DNA of 27,584 bases from an uncultured Sphingomonadaceae bacterium (GTDB lineage: Bacteria > Pseudomonadota > Alphaproteobacteria > Sphingomonadales > Sphingomonadaceae). The first letter of the stretch is position 1; every line of letters starts with the position of its first letter. Location: assembly GCA_938003725.1 (NCBI GenBank), contig CALKXX010000223.1, positions 1 through 27,584 on the forward strand, read 5' to 3'. A program made the translations under genes and the position numbers. Shown one piece after another: positions 22,020 through 27,584 of the stretch. Below the pieces are notes generated by a model. The model worked only from the letters and a program-made list of their open reading frames with translations, searched no databases and had not been told where the DNA came from.

Positions 22020-24203
22020 ATGACCAATAAAAGATGGATGTTAGCGTTACCGCTATTGGCGGTAAGTGTACCGGTTTGGGGTCAGGATGTATTTCAAGGA
22101 GATCCCTGCTCAGATGCTGGCGGTGGTGGCATTTGCGATGAGGGGTTGGGGAGCAGTGGACAAAAAGACCTCTCTCTCGTGCCGCTGGCCGTAACGAGCG
22201 CCGACGATATTATCGTGGTCGGGCCGGCATTGCCCGATCCCATTGGCGACAAGGCCTATTCGATCACGTCCGTTGAAGTTGAAGATAATTTGCGCATCGA
22301 AAATGCTTTGCGCGATGTGCCTGGATTACAGCAATTTCGCCGTTCGGACGCGCGTTCAGCCAATCCGACCAGCCAGGGAATTACGTTGCGCGGATTGGGC
22401 GGCAATGCTTCTTCCCGCGCGCTGCTGTTGCTCGACGGAGTTCCCCAAGCTGACCCGTTTGGTGGCTGGATTGCTTGGCCGGGATATGATGCACTACCCA
22501 TCGACTATGCCACGATAAAAAGGGGCGGGGGCAGCGGTGCTTATGGACAGGGGGCCATCGCGGGCACCGTCGAACTGTTCAGTAAGAATGTTGGCGATCG
22601 GCTCGAACTTGGCGCTGCTTATGGCAGCCGCAATAGTGTGGACGTCGATATGTTGTTCGGCCGGGAACTGGGCGGCGGGCAACTGACTGTCTCCGCCAAC
22701 TATGCGCGCGGTGACGGGTTCATTCCTATCATCGAAAGTCAACGTGGTTCGGTTGACCAGCCGGCGGAATATGAACAAGCCGGGATTGCTGTCCGCTATG
22801 TTGCGCCGCTATCCGAAAATACCGAATTACAGGCCAATGTCCGCGCCTTTACCGATGACCGGGAACGCGGTTTTGAATTTAGCGACAATCACAATGACGG
22901 CGCCGATGCCAGCATAAGATTGGTCAATCGTAATACGGATGGCTGGCAATGGTCGGCGCTAGGCTATGTCCAGATTCGGAATTTTGACGTTAGCTTTGGC
23001 GGTGTTGCTGCGGATCGTAATTCGGTTCGCCGGGTATTTGAACAATTTAACGTGCCTTCCACCGGCCTCGGCGCGCGATTTGAGGTGCGGCCTCCGGTCG
23101 GCGATGATCTGGAACTACGCATCGGCGGTGATTGGCGGCGCACGGAGGGTGTGACGAACGAGAATTTCTTCTTTGCCGACAATGACACGCCGCGCCGAAG
23201 CCGCCGGGCGGGGGGCAGCACCGCGACTTATGGTGCGTTTGTTGAAGCAAGTTTGGAAGCCACAGAGGCCCTGACGTTGACCGCGGGTAGCCGCATAGAT
23301 TTTTGGTCCATCGACGATGGTTTCCGGCGAGAAATTGAGCTTATCAACCCCTTTCCGGGCGCGGAGCGTAATAATGCCCAATTCGCCAATCGCAGCGGAA
23401 CGGAATTTACCGGGCGGGGCGGTTTTGCTTTTGAGGCAACTGATGACCTGACCCTGCGCGGCGCCGCATATCTCGGCTGGCGTCTGCCCACACTAAATGA
23501 ACTGTTTCGCCCCTTTCGTGTCGGCCCCGATGCGACCGCGGCAAACGAACTGTTGGAGCCAGAGCGCGTCAAAGGCGCTGAGCTTGGTTTGGATTGGACG
23601 AGCGAAAATATTACAATCGGTGTAACCGGCTTTTACAATCAACTTGATCGTGCCGTCGCTAACGTCACTCTGGACAATGGCCCGGGATTATTTCCCGGTG
23701 TTGGATTTGTTTCCGGCGCGGGTGTGTTTCGGCAGCGGCAAAATCTGGATTCTATTGAAACACGGGGCGTGGAGATTGATGCCGAGTTAGATCTATATGG
23801 CTTGGTCGACGGCTTATATTTGCGAGCCGCTTATTCCTTCGTCGATGCAGAGGTTAATGCTTCGGGCGCAGCGTTAGCGGTCGACGGTCTTCGCCCGGCA
23901 CAAATTCCGGAACATAATGGATCAGCCGAAATCAATTGGCGTGCCGAAAAGGGGCATGGCGCCAGCCTGTCCGCGCGCTATATTGGAAGTCAGTTTGAAG
24001 ATGATTTGAACCAGCGGCGGCTGGCAGACGCATTCACAGTGGACGGAAATCTGACTTTTGCCGTCAATGATCGTTTGTTGGTCGAAGGGCGGGTTGAAAA
24101 CCTGTTCAATACGCGAGTAGAGACCACTGTCAGTGGTAGTAATATAATTGAACGCGCCTTCCCAAGGACATTTTGGATTGCACTTCGTGCCAAATTTGAA
24201 TAA
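22020..24203 (+). CDS. TonB-dependent outer-membrane receptor
   Basis: The 727-residue protein has a signal peptide (about 1-22), a Gly/Cys-containing N-terminal stretch (C30, C39), a TonB box-like DDIIVVGP (62-69) and a plug domain with VPGLQQFRRSD, ITLRGLGGNASSRALLLLDG (120-139) and GGGSGAYGQGAIAGTVELFS. A 22-strand-type barrel follows; the C-terminus ends ARAFPRTFWIALRAKFE-like (IERAFPRTFWIALRAKFE) with a near-terminal Phe. The plug resembles BtuB-like receptors in general form, but the substrate cannot be assigned. The ATG lies 3 bases after the GFA stop with no strong ribosome-binding site, so coupling to the upstream gene is likely. A MarR regulator follows 9 bases downstream. Confidence 0.93.
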   Translation: MTNKRWMLALPLLAVSVPVWGQDVFQGDPCSDAGGGGICDEGLGSSGQKDLSLVPLAVTSADDIIVVGPALPDPIGDKAYSITSVEVEDNLRIENALRDVPGLQQFRRSDARSANPTSQGITLRGLGGNASSRALLLLDGVPQADPFGGWIAWPGYDALPIDYATIKRGGGSGAYGQGAIAGTVELFSKNVGDRLELGAAYGSRNSVDVDMLFGRELGGGQLTVSANYARGDGFIPIIESQRGSVDQPAEYEQAGIAVRYVAPLSENTELQANVRAFTDDRERGFEFSDNHNDGADASIRLVNRNTDGWQWSALGYVQIRNFDVSFGGVAADRNSVRRVFEQFNVPSTGLGARFEVRPPVGDDLELRIGGDWRRTEGVTNENFFFADNDTPRRSRRAGGSTATYGAFVEASLEATEALTLTAGSRIDFWSIDDGFRREIELINPFPGAERNNAQFANRSGTEFTGRGGFAFEATDDLTLRGAAYLGWRLPTLNELFRPFRVGPDATAANELLEPERVKGAELGLDWTSENITIGVTGFYNQLDRAVANVTLDNGPGLFPGVGFVSGAGVFRQRQNLDSIETRGVEIDAELDLYGLVDGLYLRAAYSFVDAEVNASGAALAVDGLRPAQIPEHNGSAEINWRAEKGHGASLSARYIGSQFEDDLNQRRLADAFTVDGNLTFAVNDRLLVEGRVENLFNTRVETTVSGSNIIERAFPRTFWIALRAKFE

Positions 24204-24212
24204 ATATTACAT

Positions 24213-24665
24213 ATGAGCAACAAGCATACGCCTCTGGATGATTTTATTCCCTATCAGTTGTCGACCTCGTCTAACGCGGTAAGTGACCTGATTGCGAGGG
24301 AGTATAAGAGTCGTTTTGGACTGAAAATTCCCGAATGGCGGGTGATGGCTGTGCTGGGAAGTCGTGGAGCTTCGACGCAGCGGGATCTGGTTGAAGCGAC
24401 ATTGATGGACAAAGTAACAGTGAACCGGGCAGTCAAAGCTTTGGTGGATCGGGCGCTGCTCGGGCGTAGTCCCAATGATGCCGATGGAAGATCCCACCAT
24501 CTGCAGTTAAGTGACACCGGCCGCGATCTTTATGATCAGATTATGCCGGCCGCCGAGGTGATGGAAAAGAAGGTCATGTCGGTGCTGAATAAAAGCGAAT
24601 TGAATGAGCTTTCTGAGATGCTCTCCAAAATCAGGCGATCTGCCGATAATATCGCAGCCCGGTGA
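24213..24665 (+). CDS. MarR family transcriptional regulator
   Basis: The 150-residue protein is a dimeric winged-helix regulator. The N-terminal helix NAVSDLIAREYKSRFGLKIP leads to the DNA-binding helices (EWRVMAVLGSRGASTQRDLV and MDKVTVNRAVKALVDRALLG). The wing motif is DADGRSHHLQLSDTGRDLYD, equivalent to the DxRxxxLxLT-xxG of MarR proteins. A C-terminal dimerisation helix completes it. Such proteins usually repress neighbouring genes and respond to small phenolic or other ligands. Here the likely target is the receptor or the whole maiA-GFA-receptor run, by inference from position. No ribosome-binding site stands out before the ATG. A terminator follows immediately. Confidence 0.93.
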   Translation: MSNKHTPLDDFIPYQLSTSSNAVSDLIAREYKSRFGLKIPEWRVMAVLGSRGASTQRDLVEATLMDKVTVNRAVKALVDRALLGRSPNDADGRSHHLQLSDTGRDLYDQIMPAAEVMEKKVMSVLNKSELNELSEMLSKIRRSADNIAAR

Positions 24666-24669
24666 TTAT

Positions 24670-24703
24670 AAAAAAGGGCGACCAGTTTGGGCCGCCCTTT
24701 TTT
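24670..24703. terminator. Bidirectional intrinsic terminator between marR-type gene and tadC
   Basis: AAAAAAGGGCG (24670-24680) pairs with CGCCCTTTTTT (24693-24703) around a 12-base loop. Each strand has a GC-rich stem followed by six T, so it can stop transcripts from both convergent units. It lies 4 bases after the MarR stop and about 20 bases from the tadC stop. Confidence 0.88.
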
Positions 24704-24724
24704 GAATTTGGATCATTACCCTAG

Positions 24725-25741
24725 CTACATCATCGCATCGGAGATCGAGCAGGCCGCAGGCCCAAGGATCACGATAAACAACGTTGGCAGAATGAATAGA
24801 ATGAGCGGAATCGTCATGATGGCTGGCAGGCGCGCGGCTTTTTCTTCGGCGCGCATCATCCGGTCATTTCGGAATTCAGCGGACAGAACCCGCAGTGACG
24901 AGGCAAGTGGCGTACCATATTTTTCGGTCTGGATCATCGTCGTCACCACGCCCTTAACATGGTCGAGTGCGACGCGATAAGCCAGATTTTCAAAGGCCTG
25001 ACGACGCTCGGTCAGAAAACCCAATTCGATGGATGTCAGAGAGAATTCGTCGGCCAGTTCGGGATAGGCACTGCCCAATTCCTTGGCCACACGCGAAAAA
25101 GCGGCGTCGACCGTAAGGCCGGCTTCTGCACAGATGACCAGCAGATCGATGGCGTCTGGAAGGCCCTTGCGGACCAAATCCGTCCGCTTGGCGATCAGGT
25201 TGTTGAGATAGATATCCGCCCCTTTATAGCCCAGGATAGTTGCACCGGCGAAGACACCGAATTTCTTGATCGGCGTCCAATCACCCAGCCAGCCAAATCC
25301 ATAAATTGCGAGCGCGGCGCCGCCGCCTAAAACAAGTGGAAGTACCAAGCGGCTAAAGATGATGATAAACGCAAGATCCTTTGAGCGGATACCGGCTTGT
25401 GCCAATTTCTGCTGTGCTTCTTTCACCTGGTCGTCTTGCAGGACTTTCAGTGATTTTAACCAGTTGCGGACCAGGTCCGTGGTATCACTTTGCTGGACCA
25501 GCTTGGCGCGTTTCTTGGTTGTCGAAGCGGTAATACCGGCTTTCAATTGCTCGCGTCGCTCGTTGAGTGATTTAACCCGCTTCGCCATTGGATCGCGCAC
25601 GGTAACCGCCGCATAGATAGCGAAAAACACGGCCAATGTGGCCACGGCGGCCAAGATGGTTGCGACCCATAGGACATCAATTCCAAGCAAGGTCGGGCCA
25701 GCGGCGGTTGCGCTTGCAGCAGTGATCAAAGCGGTTGTCAT
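24725..25741 (-). CDS. tadC: Tad pilus inner-membrane platform protein TadC
   Basis: TadC is a GspF/T2SF-type platform protein of the tight adherence (Flp/Tad) pilus assembly machine and works with TadB and the ATPase TadA/CpaF. The 338-residue protein has an N-terminal membrane helix (about 23-46), a basic cytoplasmic stretch, two central membrane segments (about 125-170), the T2SF domain with GLPDAIDLLVICAEAGLTVD followed by AFSRVAKELGSAYPELADE, and a C-terminal hydrophobic helix (PAIMTIPLILFILPTLFIVI). It starts 18 bases downstream of the tadB stop, and AAAGG lies about 10 bases before its ATG. The last gene of the visible Tad operon, it ends at the shared terminator. Confidence 0.92.
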   Translation of the reverse strand: MTTALITAASATAAGPTLLGIDVLWVATILAAVATLAVFFAIYAAVTVRDPMAKRVKSLNERREQLKAGITASTTKKRAKLVQQSDTTDLVRNWLKSLKVLQDDQVKEAQQKLAQAGIRSKDLAFIIIFSRLVLPLVLGGGAALAIYGFGWLGDWTPIKKFGVFAGATILGYKGADIYLNNLIAKRTDLVRKGLPDAIDLLVICAEAGLTVDAAFSRVAKELGSAYPELADEFSLTSIELGFLTERRQAFENLAYRVALDHVKGVVTTMIQTEKYGTPLASSLRVLSAEFRNDRMMRAEEKAARLPAIMTIPLILFILPTLFIVILGPAACSISDAMM

Positions 25742-25759
25742 TACATCCGTACCTTTGTT

Positions 25760-26725
25760 CTAAATCTCGAAATTGACCATTTTGGCCATGATGAACACGC
25801 CAATGCTCATCCATGTCAGTCCGCCAAGGCCAGCGACAATCAAGCGATCTTCAGAGAAGAATCCTGAGAGATATGTCGGGTTCACCGAATAGACGAGGCC
25901 GAACACGATGAAGGGCAGGGAGCCAACGATATAGGCGGATGCTTTCGATTCAGACGACATAGCCTTAATCTTGAGCTTCATCTGTCCACGCTTACGCAAA
26001 ACATCGGCAAGGTTGGCCAGTGTTTCGGCCAGGTTACCACCGGTCTCTCGCTGAATCGCAATGGTGATGCAGAAAAATTTAAATTCCGGCGTATCCAGCC
26101 GCTTTGCACTTTCTTGAAGCGAATCCTCCATGGTGCGCCCGATTTTGATACGGTCGACCACTTTACCAAATTCTTCACCAACCGGTCCGGCAATCTCTTT
26201 GGCAACAACCCCGATGGTTTCCGTGACCGGCAAACCGGAGCGCAGTCCGCGTACCAGCAGTTCGATGGCATCGGGGAAAGTGGCGGTGAATCTATTGACG
26301 CGTCTGTTGATGAGAAACCCGACAATGAAATGGGGCAGGCCGAGGCCTACAACCAAACCAACAAACAGACATAGAAGCAGCGGCGCGCCTTGAAAAAACA
26401 AGCCCGCTCCTACCAGTGCAAACAGACCGCCACACACATAGAAAAATTGCGACAGCTGCCAGTTATTCCCGGTTTTCTCCAGGCGTACTTGCAGGATTTC
26501 CATCTTGGTCATGGAATCACCAATGGGCACGTTCTTTTTCTTGCGCGCGCTCATTGCTTTTTTCATTTGCGCTTCGACTTTGACATTCTCGCTATCGGAA
26601 TGGCGGAACTTTACTTTGTCGAGCCGCTTTGCTTGGGCTTTTGCCTCCGACGGTCCGGCAAAGGCAAAGATCAAAAGCATCAGCATAGTCAATACGCCGG
26701 CTGCTATTAATGCTATTTCCATCAT
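25760..26725 (-). CDS. tadB: Tad pilus inner-membrane platform protein TadB
   Basis: TadB forms the inner-membrane platform with TadC. The 321-residue protein has an N-terminal membrane helix (3-24), a basic linker, a paired membrane region (about 95-142), the T2SF domain with FPDAIELLVRGLRSGLPVTE, then IGVVAKEIAGPVGEEFGKVV and QRETGGNLAETLANLADVLR, and two C-terminal membrane helices. These are hallmark TadB motifs. Two adjacent ATGs (26725 and 26722) are possible starts, and neither has a strong ribosome-binding site. It follows the cpaE stop by 41 bases, so the usual cpaF/tadA ATPase gene is not between them. Confidence 0.93.
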   Translation of the reverse strand: MMEIALIAAGVLTMLMLLIFAFAGPSEAKAQAKRLDKVKFRHSDSENVKVEAQMKKAMSARKKKNVPIGDSMTKMEILQVRLEKTGNNWQLSQFFYVCGGLFALVGAGLFFQGAPLLLCLFVGLVVGLGLPHFIVGFLINRRVNRFTATFPDAIELLVRGLRSGLPVTETIGVVAKEIAGPVGEEFGKVVDRIKIGRTMEDSLQESAKRLDTPEFKFFCITIAIQRETGGNLAETLANLADVLRKRGQMKLKIKAMSSESKASAYIVGSLPFIVFGLVYSVNPTYLSGFFSEDRLIVAGLGGLTWMSIGVFIMAKMVNFEI

Positions 26726-26766
26726 TTCAATTGCTCACTTTCCCAGGCCATAAAAACTTAGCGCGC

Positions 26767-27584
26767 TTATGACGCCGCAGTTTCTTCCTTGGCTATTTTT
26801 GCCTTTTTCGAAGGGAGTAGCGATTTCAAGTTACCCAGCTTACCCATCAGCGATGGCTTAGCGGCATCGTCGCCGTCTTCGCCTTCGACCTCGACAGAAC
26901 CCAATATCTGGTCAGCCAAGGTGATGATTTTTGTCGTTGCCTTGCTGGATTTTCCAGCCTCGACAAATGCCTGACCCAGCTTCGCGGCATGCGCAGCGGT
27001 TTTGGGATCGGCGGGAACCATGATATCGATTTTTCGCTCGATTGATGTTTCAAAATCCTGCCTTGAAATTTCCAGATTTCCCGACTGAACCTTGTTGGCG
27101 ACAATGATCACTTTGCTTTGTGCCGCATGCGACTTGAGCCATGATAGCAAACGGATGGCATCGCGCGCCGAAGCCAGCGTTAATTCCGTCACGATGACCG
27201 TTGCGTTCACATCGCCCAAAAGGTGCGGATAGCTGATCAGCATATCGCGCGGAAGGTCAATGACGGTACATTCAAATGCTGCACGGAACTCTTCCTGCAA
27301 TTGGAAGAAGGCCGTTCCATCGGTCATCATCGGTGAGTTTATCGGTGCTTCTGCTGACAATAGAGACAGTTTTTCATTTGCCTTAATCATCGCGCGTTCG
27401 ATAAACAGACCATCGATACGGCTGGGATTGTCAATGGCGTCGGTCAAACCACGACCCGGCTCCAGATCCAGCGCAAGCGCGCCGGTTCCGAAATGCACAT
27501 CAAGGTCGAGAAGCGCCGTCAGACGCTCCTTTTCGTTGCTCAACAACCAAGCCAATGAGGTCGCAATTGTCGAAGCACCGACGC
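26767..27584 (-). CDS. cpaE: Tad pilus assembly ATPase-like protein CpaE/TadZ, partial (N-terminus beyond window)
   Basis: The frame runs open to the window edge; an apparent TTG start at 27555 is internal because the frame continues upstream as VGASTIATSLAWLLSNE, the end of the deviant Walker A loop (KGGVGAST) of MinD/ParA-like ATPases. CpaE/TadZ localises the Tad machinery to the pole or membrane. Visible are LDVHFGTGALALDLEPGRGL, AFECTVIDLPRDMLIS with the Walker B-like strand, and VIIVANKVQSG. A charged, Lys-rich tail ends KKAKIAKEETAAS. The N-terminal receiver-like domain of CpaE would lie outside the window. It stands directly upstream of tadB. Confidence 0.9.
   Translation of the reverse strand, partial: VGASTIATSLAWLLSNEKERLTALLDLDVHFGTGALALDLEPGRGLTDAIDNPSRIDGLFIERAMIKANEKLSLLSAEAPINSPMMTDGTAFFQLQEEFRAAFECTVIDLPRDMLISYPHLLGDVNATVIVTELTLASARDAIRLLSWLKSHAAQSKVIIVANKVQSGNLEISRQDFETSIERKIDIMVPADPKTAAHAAKLGQAFVEAGKSSKATTKIITLADQILGSVEVEGEDGDDAAKPSLMGKLGNLKSLLPSKKAKIAKEETAAS

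Overview
The window looks like chromosome from an alphaproteobacterium of the order Sphingomonadales (Sphingorhabdus/Parasphingorhabdus/Sphingopyxis type), with a moderate GC content for that group. Pointers are the bolA / J-domain / cobS / cobT neighbourhood, the infA-maf-RNase E/G-like string, two large TonB-dependent receptors, Tad pilus genes, and two copies of a dispersed inverted repeat (core TGTCGAAG) that I associate from memory with sphingomonad genomes. The organism call is inference from gene content; no rRNA or tRNA gene is visible.

Layout. 1-5297 (minus strand): a partial cobT, a class A penicillin-binding protein, cobS, and a protein with a C-terminal J domain. The PBP gene sits between cobS and cobT. 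5298-5411 is a divergent intergenic region mostly filled by repeat copy A. 5412-6432 (plus): bolA, a NUDIX hydrolase and a small cupin, coupled by stop/start overlaps. 6439-7491 (minus): a DUF2332 protein, back to back with hisG-hisD (7536-9475, plus). After repeat copy B comes a plus-strand run of a DUF1993 protein, nusB, a small esterase-like remnant and thiL (9587-11870). hppA (12010-14145), a membrane pyrophosphatase, has its own structured leader and a strong terminator.

14303-16395 (plus) holds a CelD/BioF2-type acyltransferase overlapping a JmjC/cupin_8 protein. It converges, with overlapping stop codons, on a TonB-dependent receptor (16392-18908, minus) that carries an Arg/Gly/Pro-rich insertion. 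19120-20915 (plus) is infA-maf-RNase E/G-like. 20961-24665 (plus) is a probable operon of maleylacetoacetate isomerase, a GFA-family zinc protein, a second TonB-dependent receptor and a MarR regulator. It ends at a bidirectional terminator facing the Tad genes tadC, tadB and a partial cpaE (24725-27584, minus), where no cpaF lies between cpaE and tadB.

Most of the window is core or near-core chromosome. I see no insertion sequence, prophage, CRISPR array or integron, and no clear candidate for an entirely new system. The places most worth a second look are the Arg/Gly-rich receptor with its convergent JmjC/acyltransferase pair, the shrunken esterase between nusB and thiL, the inverted repeats between thiL and hppA, the dispersed repeat in the bolA/J-domain promoter region, and the short RNase E/G-like protein with an altered catalytic Asn. 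No intergenic gap exceeds about 210 bases.
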